Both the position numbers and the translations under genes were made by a program. A stretch of 64,000 nucleotides of DNA from Roseateles asaccharophilus (lineage in GTDB: Bacteria; Pseudomonadota; Gammaproteobacteria; Burkholderiales; Burkholderiaceae_C): NCBI RefSeq assembly GCF_004362405.1, contig NZ_SNXE01000008.1, positions 97,022-161,021 of the forward strand, written 5' to 3'. This document shows positions 25,903-34,759 of the stretch, one piece after another. Below the pieces are notes generated by a model. The model had not been told where the DNA came from. It saw nothing but the letters and a program-made list of their open reading frames with translations, and did not search any database. Each line of letters opens with the position of its first letter. Position 1 is the first letter of the stretch.

Positions 25903-26797
25903 ACTTTCCGAAGAGCCTGCCGCGGGCGGCCTCGGTGATGGCGACCACGCCCGGATGGGTGAGCCGGCGCTCCACCGAGATGGCATAGAACTCCTGCACC
26001 AGCTCATCGCTGCGCCCCAGCAGCTCGACCCCGTACTGCGCGCAGGTCTCCTGCTCCAGCACCGTGGGGGCCGTGAACACGCCCCGGCCCTGACGGCCAA
26101 AGGCATTCATAAGCGCCCCGTCGTCGAACTCCGCCAGCACATGGGGGTGCAGCTCGTGTCGGGTCAGCCAGGCCTCGAGCAGGGGGCGCACCGCTGCGGC
26201 CTGGCCCTGGATCAGCATGGGCGCGTCGTTCAGGCAATCGGGGAATCGGCCCTTGAGCTTTTTGCGCAGCGAGGGCGCGGCAAAGAAGCTCAGCGGGCTT
26301 GAGCCCAGGGCGTGATTGAAGGCCTTGACGCTGACCTTGTGGGGCAGGGGCTCGTCGGCCAGCACCAGATCCAGCTTGTGCACCGCCAGCTGGCCCAGCA
26401 AATCCTGGAACTTGCCTTCGTGGCAGGACAGGTGGAGGTCCTCCTCCACATTGAGGGCCGGTTCCAGCAGGCGGTAGGCCACCTGTTTGGAGACCGAGTC
26501 CGCCACGCCCACCTTCAGCTCCAGCTGGCGCCGTCCCTGACGCGCCTGGCGCAGCCGCGACTCCAGATCCTGGCCCAGGGCAAAGATCTGGTCGGCGTAG
26601 CTGAGGGCAAGCCGGCCCTCGTCGGTGAGCTCCAACCGGCGGCCGGCCTTGCGAAAGAGCTTGCGCCCCAGCCGCTCCTCGAGCAGCTTGATCTGGCTGG
26701 AGAGTGTTTGCGGGGTGGTGTTGAGTTGCTCACCCGCGCGCACGATGCCGCCCGCCTTGGCCGTGACCCAGAAGTACTGCAGATGCTTGAAGTTCAT
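25901..26797 (-). CDS. nhaR: LysR family regulator, NhaR-like
   Basis: 298 residues. The N-terminal helix-turn-helix is MNFKHLQYFWVTAKAGGIVR followed by AGEQLNTTPQTLSSQIKLLEERLG. The effector domain carries the NhaR-type wording GVADSVSKQVAYRLLEPAL, LVLADEPLPHK and LAEFDDGALMNAFGRQGRGVFTAPTVLE. NhaR in E. coli activates the sodium/proton antiporter gene and other envelope genes; no antiporter is seen here. It is divergent from a Bax-inhibitor-1-like gene, across an AT-rich spacer with a palindrome. Confidence 0.88.
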   Translation of the reverse strand: MNFKHLQYFWVTAKAGGIVRAGEQLNTTPQTLSSQIKLLEERLGRKLFRKAGRRLELTDEGRLALSYADQIFALGQDLESRLRQARQGRRQLELKVGVADSVSKQVAYRLLEPALNVEEDLHLSCHEGKFQDLLGQLAVHKLDLVLADEPLPHKVSVKAFNHALGSSPLSFFAAPSLRKKLKGRFPDCLNDAPMLIQGQAAAVRPLLEAWLTRHELHPHVLAEFDDGALMNAFGRQGRGVFTAPTVLEQETCAQYGVELLGRSDELVQEFYAISVERRLTHPGVVAITEAARGRLFGK

Positions 26798-26817
26798 GAT
26801 CGGGTGTCTTGAAGATT

Positions 26818-26852
26818 CGTATAAATCGAAATATACGGCTTGAAAAATCGAA
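26818..26852. promoter_or_regulatory. Palindrome and direct repeats between nhaR and the BI-1-like gene
   Basis: CGTATA (26818-26823) and TATACG (26832-26837) form a perfect inverted repeat with an 8-base centre. AAATCGAA occurs twice, at 26823-26830 and 26845-26852, 22 bases (two helical turns) apart. This is the layout expected for a LysR binding site. The stretch is much richer in A/T than its surroundings. Confidence 0.5.
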
Positions 26853-26929
26853 TTTACGCGAAGTATCGCCGAGTCTAAATTTCAGCCTGTCGATGCCTCA
26901 TCGACGCGTTGTCTAGAAAGGACTTCAGC

Positions 26930-27634
26930 ATGAATACCTCGCGTCAACCCTCCGAGCTCGGTGTCGCGGTGCTGCCGCAGCAGCAGGCTGCCGGGCGTCG
27001 CGAAGGACTTCTGGCCAGCCACCGCGTGCTGCGCAACACCTATGCACTGCTGGGCATGACCCTGCTGTGGGCCGCCGCGGTGGCGGGCGGCAGCGCCGCC
27101 CTGGGACTGCCGCGCCCCGGCATCCTGCTGACCCTGGGCGGCTATTTCGGCCTGCTGTTCCTGACCTACAAGCTGGCCAACAGCGGCTGGGGTTTGCTCG
27201 CGGTCTTTGGCCTGACCGGCTTCATGGGCTACACCCTGGGCCCCATCGTCAACCATTACCTGGGCATGAGCGGTGGTGGCCAGATCGTCACCCTGGCTCT
27301 GGGTACCACGGCAGCCACCTTCTTTGCCCTGTCGGCTTGGGTGCTGACGAGCAAGCGTGACTTCAGCTTCATGGGCGGCTTTCTGTTTGCCGGCATGGTG
27401 GTGGCGCTGCTGATGGGTCTGGCCGCCATGTTCTTCCAGCTACCCGCCCTGGCACTGGCGGTGTCCGGCCTGGTGGTGCTGCTGTCCAGCGGCCTGATCC
27501 TGATGGAGACCAGCCGCATCGTGCACGGCGGTGAAACCAACTACATCCTGGCGACGGTGGGCCTGTTCGTCTCGATCTTCAACCTGTTCTCTGCACTGCT
27601 GAGCCTGTTTGGCTTCGGCAGCAGCAACGAGTGA
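26930..27634 (+). CDS. Bax inhibitor-1 / YccA family membrane protein
   Basis: 234 residues with seven hydrophobic segments and the acidic/His end typical of the family (SSGLILMETSRIVHGGETNYILATVGLFVSIFNLF). E. coli YccA interacts with the FtsH protease, and BI-1 relatives can leak calcium; the role here is unknown. ATG 26930 has AAAGGA upstream. It is read away from the nhaR-like gene, which may control it. Confidence 0.92.
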   Translation: MNTSRQPSELGVAVLPQQQAAGRREGLLASHRVLRNTYALLGMTLLWAAAVAGGSAALGLPRPGILLTLGGYFGLLFLTYKLANSGWGLLAVFGLTGFMGYTLGPIVNHYLGMSGGGQIVTLALGTTAATFFALSAWVLTSKRDFSFMGGFLFAGMVVALLMGLAAMFFQLPALALAVSGLVVLLSSGLILMETSRIVHGGETNYILATVGLFVSIFNLFSALLSLFGFGSSNE

Positions 27635-27711
27635 TCAGCCGCCAGAGCTGAAACGATTGTGTGAGGACTCCCTGAGTCTTGGGCTGACGGCCTGAAGCGA
27701 TTCAAGTCAAT

Positions 27712-27757
27712 GAGCCACGCCGGCGCCGCTTTACCGCGGTGGCCGGCTCTTTTTTTT
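27712..27757 (+). terminator. Rho-independent terminator after the BI-1-like gene
   Basis: GAGCC...GCCGGC-CCGC pairs with GCGG...GCCGGCTC around a TTTA loop, followed by eight T residues (27750-27757). It is the strongest terminator in the window. Confidence 0.85.
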
Positions 27758-27902
27758 GCTGCGGTGCGACTGCGAGGGCTGTCCGGGGCTGCGGCCGGCC
27801 TGGCCGCCAGCGACAGCTTCGTCACCCCCGGGATCGCCATGATGCTGGCGCAGCAAGACCTGATCAGCGCGGGCTGGGTGAGGGCGCGGCACAATGCCGG
27901 CC

Positions 27903-28688
27903 ATGCTTTATCTGCTCTCGCCCGCCAAGTCGCTGGACTATGAAACCCCCGTGCCGCCCGCGCTGGCGGCGCTGGCCACCGAACCTCAGTTCCTGTCCCA
28001 ATCCAGCACCTTGATCGAGGTGCTGCGCCACAAGAGCGTGGCCGATATCTCGGCCCTGATGGAACTCTCCGAAGCCCTGTCCACCCTCAATGTGGAGCGT
28101 TACCGGGCCTGGGAGCCGCGCTTCACCGAGGCCAACAGCCGGCCGGCGGTGCTGGCCTTCAATGGCGATGTGTACGAGGGCTTGCAGGCCCACAGCCTGA
28201 GCCTGGCGCAGCTGCAGTGGGCCCAGGAGCATGTGGCCATTCTCTCGGGTCTGTACGGGGTCTTGCGGCCGCTGGATCGCATGCAGCCCTATCGCCTGGA
28301 GATGGGCACGCGACTGGCCACCGCACGGGGCAAGAACCTCTACGAGTTCTGGGGCGACAGCCTGGCCGAGCACCTGAACCGTCGCGTTGCGGCCAGCCAG
28401 GTACCCGTCATCGTGAACCTGGCCTCGCAGGAGTATTTCCGCGCTGCCGACCGCAAGCTGCTGCAGCCGCGCGTGATCGAGTGCCAGTTCGAGGACTGGA
28501 AGAACGGCCAGTACAAGATCATCAGCTTCTTCGCCAAGCGCGCCCGCGGCTTGATGGCGCGCTACTGCATCGAGAAGCGCATCGACACCCCCGAGGGCCT
28601 GTGCGGCTTCAATGTCGAGGGCTATGCCTATCAGGCCGAGCTCTCCACGCCTGAGCGCCTGCTGTTCCGGCGCCGTCTGGTCGACTGA
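27903..28688 (+). CDS. yaaA: YaaA / UPF0246 family protein, peroxide stress
   Basis: 261 residues, cytoplasmic. In E. coli YaaA lowers free iron and limits hydroxyl radical damage during peroxide stress, and it binds DNA. Family motifs: MLYLLSPAKSLDYE at the start, FNGDVYEGLQA, LSGLYGVLRPLD, VINLASQEYF-like VIVNLASQEYFRA, and GYAYQAELS at the end. I choose ATG 27903, whose product starts like the family; ATG 27894 adds three residues. It stands alone. Confidence 0.94.
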   Translation: MLYLLSPAKSLDYETPVPPALAALATEPQFLSQSSTLIEVLRHKSVADISALMELSEALSTLNVERYRAWEPRFTEANSRPAVLAFNGDVYEGLQAHSLSLAQLQWAQEHVAILSGLYGVLRPLDRMQPYRLEMGTRLATARGKNLYEFWGDSLAEHLNRRVAASQVPVIVNLASQEYFRAADRKLLQPRVIECQFEDWKNGQYKIISFFAKRARGLMARYCIEKRIDTPEGLCGFNVEGYAYQAELSTPERLLFRRRLVD

Positions 28689-28720
28689 GATCACCCCGGC
28701 TTGTTGCAGAATCGCGGCTC

Positions 28721-29575
28721 ATGAATGCTGCACAGACCATCACGCCCGAGCTGCGTCAGTGGATTGTTGAACAGGCCCGAGCGGGTGTCGGTCCGGAGCA
28801 GGTGCTCAAGGCCATGATGAGCAGCGGCTGGGAAGAGGCCGTCGCCATCCAGGCCCTGGAGCAGACCCTGGAAGGCTATCTGCACCAGCACGCCAGCGCC
28901 AACAGCCTGCCACCGCCCTCGCGCGTGCCGTTGCCGGATCTGGCCGGCGCCCCGTCCAGCCTGGTGGTGGACGGGCATGAGATCAAGGTGCTGCTCACCC
29001 TGAAGAATCCGCAGCTGGTGCTGTTCGGCCATCTGCTCAGCGATCAGGAATGTGATCTGCTGCGCACGGCGGCTGCCGGCCGGCTGGCACGTTCGGAAAC
29101 CGTGGCCGCCGCCAGCGACGGCAGCGAGGTCAATGCGGCTCGCACCAGCGAGGGCATGTTCTTCGAGCGTGGTGAGAACGAGATCTGCAAGCGCATCGAG
29201 GCCCGCATTGCGGCCCTGGTGAACTGGCCGGTGGAGAACGGCGAGGGCTTGCAGGTGCTGCGCTACCGCCCCGGGGCCGAGTACCTGCCGCATTACGACT
29301 ATTTCGACCCGCGCCACGCCAGCACGCCCGCCATCCTGCAGCGCGGCGGCCAGCGCGTCGGCACCCTGGTCATGTACCTGAATACCCCCGAGGGTGGCGG
29401 CGGCACCATCTTCCCGGATGTGGGTCTGGAGGTGGCGCCGGTGAAGGGCAATGCGGTCTTCTTCGCCTATGACCGCCCGCATCCCATGACGCGCAGCCTG
29501 CACGGTGGCTCGCCCGTGCTGGCCGGTGAGAAATGGGTGGCGACCAAATGGCTGCGCGAGGGCCGTTTCGACTGA
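28721..29575 (+). CDS. 2-oxoglutarate/Fe(II) dioxygenase, prolyl 4-hydroxylase type
   Basis: 284 residues, no signal peptide. The C-terminal half is a jelly-roll dioxygenase with iron ligands H191 and D193 (LPHYDYFDP) and H261 (SLHGGSP), and the 2-oxoglutarate-binding K271 (GEKWVATKW). The N-terminal 60 residues look like a small helical module (ELRQWIVEQARAGVGPEQVLKAMM). Bacterial members hydroxylate prolines in unknown or translation-factor substrates; the target here is not known. It begins 32 bp after yaaA. Confidence 0.93.
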   Translation: MNAAQTITPELRQWIVEQARAGVGPEQVLKAMMSSGWEEAVAIQALEQTLEGYLHQHASANSLPPPSRVPLPDLAGAPSSLVVDGHEIKVLLTLKNPQLVLFGHLLSDQECDLLRTAAAGRLARSETVAAASDGSEVNAARTSEGMFFERGENEICKRIEARIAALVNWPVENGEGLQVLRYRPGAEYLPHYDYFDPRHASTPAILQRGGQRVGTLVMYLNTPEGGGGTIFPDVGLEVAPVKGNAVFFAYDRPHPMTRSLHGGSPVLAGEKWVATKWLREGRFD

Positions 29576-29681
29576 GGAGCGGGCTCGAATACGGGCGACG
29601 CGCCCGCCTTGCTGCCAGCCCATGTCCGACCCAGGCGTACGCCTAGAATCGGCCCGTCCTCACCGACTCACACACATCAAG

Positions 29682-29990
29682 ATGAAGAAGACGCTGCCCT
29701 TGCTGGCCCTGGTGGGCCTGTTCACCCTCGGGGCCCCGCTGGCCCAAGCCCAGGCTCCCGGCGCTGGCTCGGCCTGGACCGAGACCGCCCAAGGGCGTGT
29801 GATCCCGACCGGGACCCCGCAGGCCAAGGCGAAGTCGACCAAGAAGAAGTCCGTCGCCGCGGCCAAGGGCAAGGCTGGCAAGAAGAAGGCCACGAAGGCG
29901 AGCGCCGCCCAGAAAGGCAAGAAGAAGACCGGGGCCAAGGCCCTGACCGCCTCCGGCAAGTCGCGCAAGACCGCGCGTTCGCTGCACTGA
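29682..29990 (+). CDS. Lysine-rich small exported protein
   Basis: 102 residues. A clear Sec signal peptide (KKTLPLLALVGLFTLGAPLAQAQA) is followed by a short neutral part and then about 60 residues made mostly of K, A, G, T and S in histone-H1-like blocks (KSTKKKSV, GKAGKKKATKASAA). No family is recognised. The charge suggests binding to nucleic acid, lipopolysaccharide or peptidoglycan, but this is a guess. ATG 29682 gives the signal peptide at the right place. Confidence 0.75.
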   Translation: MKKTLPLLALVGLFTLGAPLAQAQAPGAGSAWTETAQGRVIPTGTPQAKAKSTKKKSVAAAKGKAGKKKATKASAAQKGKKKTGAKALTASGKSRKTARSLH

Positions 29991-30019
29991 GCCTAAGGGA
30001 GCCGCAGCGCTCCCCCGCC

Positions 30020-31270
30020 TCAGCCGGGCGCCGCGCGGGGGGCACGCCGCAGGCGTGCCATCCAGGCCAGGCCGGCCAGTGCATTCACGAGCACGCACAG
30101 CCACAGCAGCAGGACCAGTGCCTGCGCTGGCGGCGTGCTGCCCAGTAACTGGATCAGCGCCAGCCCGCCCAGGCCGACCTGGCGCATGGCCTCCTGCCCC
30201 AGCCGCCCCGCAGGCTGCTCCAGCAGCCGGCCCAGCATCACCAGATTCAGGCCCAGGCCCAGCGCGGCCGCCAGGGCCTGAACGCGTCCCATCCCGGGTT
30301 CCACGGCCAGGAAATACACGCCCAGCACCAGCAGCAGGGCCAGTTGCAGCAGGCCGTAGCCGGCCAGGCCGGCGGGCAGCGCGGGAGCGTAGCGTTCGAA
30401 ACGACTCAGGTCTGGCAGGGGCTTGGGGCAAGCCCGCAGGGCCGCGGCGGGACGCCAGGCCGGTGGCTTGAACCAGATGCGCAGGCGGTCGCCCCAGTTG
30501 TCGGCCAGGCGGGCGTCGCGCCAGAGATCAGCATAGGTTCGGGTGTTGGCGGTCCAGGCATTCCAGGCCTTGAGCTGGCCCAGCACGCCATAGACGATGG
30601 GCTCGTCCTCGCGCTCCTCCACAAAGGTGCCGAACAGCCGGTCCCAGAGGATCAGGATGCCGCCGTAGTTGCGATCCAGGCAGTAGTCGTTCTGGCCATG
30701 GTGCACGCGGTGGTTGGAGGGCGAGACGAAGACGCGGTCAAACCAGCCCAGCTTGCCCACCAGACGGGTGTGGACCCAGAACTGGTAGAGCAGATCGATC
30801 AGGCCCACCACCACGAACATCAGGGGCGGCACGCCCAGCAGGGCCAGGGGCAGGTAGAAGATCCAGCCCAGCAGAAAGTCGCTGCCGGTCTGGCGCAGCG
30901 CGGTGCTGAGGTTGTATTCCTCGCTGCTGTGGTGCACCACATGCGCGGCCCAGAGCACGGCCACCTCGTGGCCGAGGCGGTGCTTCCAGTAGTAGAGAAA
31001 GTCGTAGAGCAGCAGAGCGCCGGCCCAGGCCCAGGGCGAGCTGAGCGACCACTCGGGCAGCAGGGCGGCGTGTTGCCACACCGCGCTGTAGATGCCCAGC
31101 ATCAGCAGTGAGGTGAACACCGCCACCAGCTGGCTGACGATGCCCAGGGACAGGCTGGACACGGTATCGGCCGCACGATAGACCTGCAGGCCGCGGCGGC
31201 GGCTCCACCAGAACTCCAACGCCATCAGGAGCAGGAAGACCGGGACCGCGTAGATGATGGGGTTCAGCAT
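30020..31270 (-). CDS. Sterol desaturase / fatty acid hydroxylase family protein
   Basis: 416-residue integral membrane di-iron oxygenase. The eight-histidine signature is partly visible: H97-RLG-H101, H110-VV-H113-H114 and H187-RV-H190-H191. About eight membrane segments are present, including four in the extra C-terminal part (after about 290), which is longer than in the shortest family members. The substrate may be a fatty acid or another lipid. The start ATG at 31270 gives a hydrophobic N-terminus. It is a single gene, convergent with the lysine-rich protein gene. Confidence 0.88.
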   Translation of the reverse strand: MLNPIIYAVPVFLLLMALEFWWSRRRGLQVYRAADTVSSLSLGIVSQLVAVFTSLLMLGIYSAVWQHAALLPEWSLSSPWAWAGALLLYDFLYYWKHRLGHEVAVLWAAHVVHHSSEEYNLSTALRQTGSDFLLGWIFYLPLALLGVPPLMFVVVGLIDLLYQFWVHTRLVGKLGWFDRVFVSPSNHRVHHGQNDYCLDRNYGGILILWDRLFGTFVEEREDEPIVYGVLGQLKAWNAWTANTRTYADLWRDARLADNWGDRLRIWFKPPAWRPAAALRACPKPLPDLSRFERYAPALPAGLAGYGLLQLALLLVLGVYFLAVEPGMGRVQALAAALGLGLNLVMLGRLLEQPAGRLGQEAMRQVGLGGLALIQLLGSTPPAQALVLLLWLCVLVNALAGLAWMARLRRAPRAAPG

Positions 31271-31348
31271 GGTGCCGCGCAGTCTAGGCCGCGGCTCAGC
31301 CCGGTTTGTGCCGGGCAAACCCGGGTTTGGAGGCGCGGGCCTAGGCGT

Positions 31349-32254
31349 TCAGATCAGTCCGGTCCAGTCCGGGCGGAAGTCGCGGCGCAGACGCCTCAGT
31401 ACCGCCTCGGGCAAGGGGCCGCGTTGCACGGCGGCCAGATTGGCCTGCAGATGCGCCAGTTTTGCCGTGCCGGTCAGCGCGCTGGACACACCCGGCGCAT
31501 GGGCCGCAAAGCGCAGGGCCAGCGCGGTCCAGTCGCGCTCCCCGGCCTCTTCCAGCAGGGTGTCGGGCAGGGCCAGGGCTTGCCAGCGGTCCCAGTACTG
31601 GCCCTCGGCATGATCACCCGGGCGCTGCGGCCGGTGCCAGATCGCGCCCGCCACGGGCCGCTTGACGATGAGGCCGATGCCGGCTTGCTCGGCCCGTTGC
31701 AGCGCCCCGCTCAGATTGATCTGGTCGCACAGGCTCAGCGAGGTCTGCACGCTGCCGAAGTCGCCGCAGGCCAGGGCGTGGGCCAGCTCGGCGTTGTCTC
31801 CGGAGTAGGCCGCCACACGCAGCTTGCCGGCGCGCTGGCAGTCCAGCAGGGCGCGCGTGAGCTCGGCGCGCTGCAGCAGGGGCAGGGGGCAGGAGTGCAG
31901 ATGGGCGATGTCCAGCCACTCGCAGCGCATCAGGCGCAGAGCGCGCTCCACGCCCTGCACGATGCACGCGTAGCTCCAGTCGGCCACGCCTTCCACGCCA
32001 TAGCCCAGCTTGGTGGAGAGCAGGAATTCGTCGCGTCTATGGGCCAGATGGCGGCCAATGCGCTCCTCCGAGAGTCCGTAGCTGCGGGCGGTGTCGATCA
32101 GGCTGATGCCCAGGTCCAGCACCTGGTTGAGCAGGCGGCCGGCCTCGGCTTCGCTCAGCCGGGCGTCCTGCAGATGCATGGCACCAAAGCCCAGGGCCGA
32201 CACCTGGAGTCCGCTGCGCCCCAGCGGGCGCTGGGGCAGTGCGAGCTGTGTCAT
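31349..32254 (-). CDS. Aldo/keto reductase in the maltose-transporter operon
   Basis: 301 residues, NADPH-type TIM-barrel reductase. The catalytic tetrad is visible: D54 and Y59 in IDTARSYGLSEERIG, K82 in STKLGYG, and H120 in IAHLHS. The start overlaps the stop of malG (ATGA), so it is the last gene of the malK-E-F-G operon. An action on a sugar or keto-sugar made from the imported substrate is likely, but the reaction is unknown. Confidence 0.9.
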   Translation of the reverse strand: MTQLALPQRPLGRSGLQVSALGFGAMHLQDARLSEAEAGRLLNQVLDLGISLIDTARSYGLSEERIGRHLAHRRDEFLLSTKLGYGVEGVADWSYACIVQGVERALRLMRCEWLDIAHLHSCPLPLLQRAELTRALLDCQRAGKLRVAAYSGDNAELAHALACGDFGSVQTSLSLCDQINLSGALQRAEQAGIGLIVKRPVAGAIWHRPQRPGDHAEGQYWDRWQALALPDTLLEEAGERDWTALALRFAAHAPGVSSALTGTAKLAHLQANLAAVQRGPLPEAVLRRLRRDFRPDWTGLI

Positions 32255-33144
32255 CAGCCCTTGACCCCGCCCGCGGTCAGGCCGGAGACGATCCAGCGCT
32301 GGGCCAGCAGAAAGACCAGGGTGATGGGCAGGCCCGAGAGCACGGCGGCCGCGGCAAAGTCGCCCCAGAGGAAGCGCTGGTCATGCAAAAAGTACTTGGA
32401 ACCCACGGCCAGGGTCAGGTTGGACTCCTCGCGCAGCAGCACCGAGGCCACCGGGTACTCGATGATGGTGCCGATGAAGGCCAGCACAAAGACCACCATC
32501 AGGATGGGCACGGCCATGGGCAGCAGCACGCGGCGGAAGGCCTGCCAGTGCGAGGCGCCGTCCACCTTGGCGTTTTCCTCGATCTCCACCGGAATGGTCT
32601 CGAAATAGCCCTTGATGGTCCACACATGGGTGGCCACGCCGCCCAGATAGGCCACCACCAGGCCCGCATGCGTCTCCAGGCCCAGGGCGGGCACAAAGCT
32701 GCCCAGGGTTTCGAAGATGGCGTAGATGGCCACCAGGGCCAGCACCGGCGGGAACATCTGCAGCAGCAGCATGCTGTTGAGGATGCCGCCCTTGAACGGG
32801 AAACGCAGGCGCGCGAAGGCATAGGCCGCGGTGGTGGAGATGCCCACGATGGCCAGGGCCGAGAGCGTGGCCACCTTGATGGAGTTCCACAGCCAGGTCA
32901 GCACCGGGAAGGGCGGCTGCACCAGGGCGCCGTCCGGCCCCTGGTAGGGGATGCCCAGGGCCAGCTTCCAGTGCTCCAGGCTGATCTCGGTGGGGATCAG
33001 GCTGCCGGTGGCGAAATTGCCCGGGCGCAGCGAGATGGACAGCACGGCCAGCAGGGGGAAGAGGGTGATGGCGAGAAACACCCAGAGCAGGGCATGGGCG
33101 GCGAACACGCGCCAGCGGGCCTGCTTGCCTCGGACGATGGCCAT
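32254..33144 (-). CDS. malG: Maltose-type ABC transporter permease MalG
   Basis: Inner-membrane permease of 296 residues with six membrane segments and the EAA loop [25 protein letters not shown]. It ends with GVKG as in E. coli MalG. The start is one base after the malF stop, and the stop overlaps the aldo/keto reductase start. Together with MalF and MalK it imports maltose or maltodextrin. Confidence 0.93.
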   Translation of the reverse strand: MAIVRGKQARWRVFAAHALLWVFLAITLFPLLAVLSISLRPGNFATGSLIPTEISLEHWKLALGIPYQGPDGALVQPPFPVLTWLWNSIKVATLSALAIVGISTTAAYAFARLRFPFKGGILNSMLLLQMFPPVLALVAIYAIFETLGSFVPALGLETHAGLVVAYLGGVATHVWTIKGYFETIPVEIEENAKVDGASHWQAFRRVLLPMAVPILMVVFVLAFIGTIIEYPVASVLLREESNLTLAVGSKYFLHDQRFLWGDFAAAAVLSGLPITLVFLLAQRWIVSGLTAGGVKG

Positions 33145-33145
33145 T

Positions 33146-34759
33146 TCAATGCCCTCCCTTTTTCATCAGGCGCAGATTGATCAGGGACATCGCGGCCACC
33201 AGGATGAAGATCAGGGTCGAGATCGCGGCCGCCAGGCCGAAGTCCGAGCCCGAGTCGCGGAAGGCGATGCGGTAGGTGTAGCTCACCAGGATGTCGGTCT
33301 GGCCGGCCGGGATCTTGGTGGACAGATAGTCCGGCCGCCCGTCGGTGAGCAGGGCGATCAGCACGAAGTTGTTGAAGTTGAAGGCGAAGGCCGAGACCAG
33401 CAGCGGCGCCAGCGGCTTGATGATCAGGGGCGCTGTGATCCGGCGGAAATTTGTCAGCGGCCCGGCGCCGGCAATCGCCGAGGCCTCGTAGAGATCCGCC
33501 GGAATGGACTTCAGCAGGCCGGCGCACAGAATCATGATGTAGGGGTAGCCCAGCCAGACGTTGACGATCAGCAGCATGGTCTTGGCCAGCAGCGGGTCGG
33601 CAAACCAGGCCGGCTTCACGCCGAAGAGCGCATCCAGGATGGCGTTGATCTCGCCGAAGTTCTGGTTGAACAGGCCCTTGAACACCAGGATGGAAATGAA
33701 GCCCGGCACTGCATAGGGCAGGAAGAGCAGGGTGCGGTAGGTGTTGCGCCAGCGCAGGTCTTCCCAGTTGAGCAGCACGGCCAGCAGCATGCCGATGGCG
33801 GTGGCGAAGGCCACGGTCAGGGCCGAGAAGATCACGGTCCAGCTGAAGATGGACAGGAAGGGGCCGCGGAACTCGGCGTCCAACACCATGCGGGCGTAGT
33901 TGCGCCAGCCCACCGAGACCTTGTAGCCCGGCTGCAGGGTTTCGCCACTGGCGGCGGCGCTGAAGAAGCCGCTCTGCGCATCGGGCTGGAAGACCTGGCC
34001 GTCGCTCAGGCGCTTGAGGCCGCCATCGGCCAGGGCCTCGTAATGCGCTCGCAGCGGGCCGAACTCGCGCAGGCCCAGATAGCGCAGGCTGGCCAGCTCC
34101 GGCGAGCTCTCGCCGGGCAGGCGCAATTCCAGGCGCTGCAGGGCCTCGCGGTGGCGGATCAACTCGCGCAGCGGCAGGGCCTCGCCGAGGCTGATGCCAC
34201 CGGCCGGCAGCAGCGCCTGCGGCGTGGTCTGGCCGCGCAGGGCCAGGGGCGGGCTCACCCACTGCGGCGCACCGCCCTCGCGCGGACCCAGGGCCAGGCG
34301 GTACTCGCCCCCGCCCACGGCGTGCAGGCTGTAGCCCAGCACGCGCTCCTCCACCACATCATGCTGTTCCAGCAGATAGGCGCGCACGCGCTCCTGGCTC
34401 AGCAGATGGGCCGAGGAGTAGTTGGTGAAGCCGATCTGCGTGGTGTAGAGCAGGGGGAAGGCGATGAAGATCAGCATGCCCGCCACCCCGGGGAAGAGGT
34501 AGCGCCAGGCCAGGGCGGCCTTTGAGAGGTAGATGTAGAAGCCGGCGGCAAACAGGGTCAGGGCGCCCAGGCCCCAGGCCGTCTGGCCGGCCAGGTACAG
34601 GCGCATCACCAGATAGAGCGCGGCCAGCATCAGCAGGCCCACCAGCGGCCAGTACAGGGCCTGGAGCAGGCGCTGGGCCCGACCCGGGGGCTGCACCGTG
34701 TAGGCCCGGGCCAGGGGCGAGCCGGCCGGCTGGGCAGAGAAGGCGGTGGTGGCGTTCAT
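33146..34759 (-). CDS. malF: Maltose-type ABC transporter permease MalF with periplasmic domain
   Basis: 537 residues. As in enteric MalF, extra N-terminal membrane segments (about 32-75) and a large periplasmic P2-like domain (about 115-280) precede the core permease. The core has the EAA loop [23 protein letters not shown]. The length is close to that of E. coli MalF (514). Its start overlaps the malE stop by 4 bases. Confidence 0.93.
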   Translation of the reverse strand: MNATTAFSAQPAGSPLARAYTVQPPGRAQRLLQALYWPLVGLLMLAALYLVMRLYLAGQTAWGLGALTLFAAGFYIYLSKAALAWRYLFPGVAGMLIFIAFPLLYTTQIGFTNYSSAHLLSQERVRAYLLEQHDVVEERVLGYSLHAVGGGEYRLALGPREGGAPQWVSPPLALRGQTTPQALLPAGGISLGEALPLRELIRHREALQRLELRLPGESSPELASLRYLGLREFGPLRAHYEALADGGLKRLSDGQVFQPDAQSGFFSAAASGETLQPGYKVSVGWRNYARMVLDAEFRGPFLSIFSWTVIFSALTVAFATAIGMLLAVLLNWEDLRWRNTYRTLLFLPYAVPGFISILVFKGLFNQNFGEINAILDALFGVKPAWFADPLLAKTMLLIVNVWLGYPYIMILCAGLLKSIPADLYEASAIAGAGPLTNFRRITAPLIIKPLAPLLVSAFAFNFNNFVLIALLTDGRPDYLSTKIPAGQTDILVSYTYRIAFRDSGSDFGLAAAISTLIFILVAAMSLINLRLMKKGGH

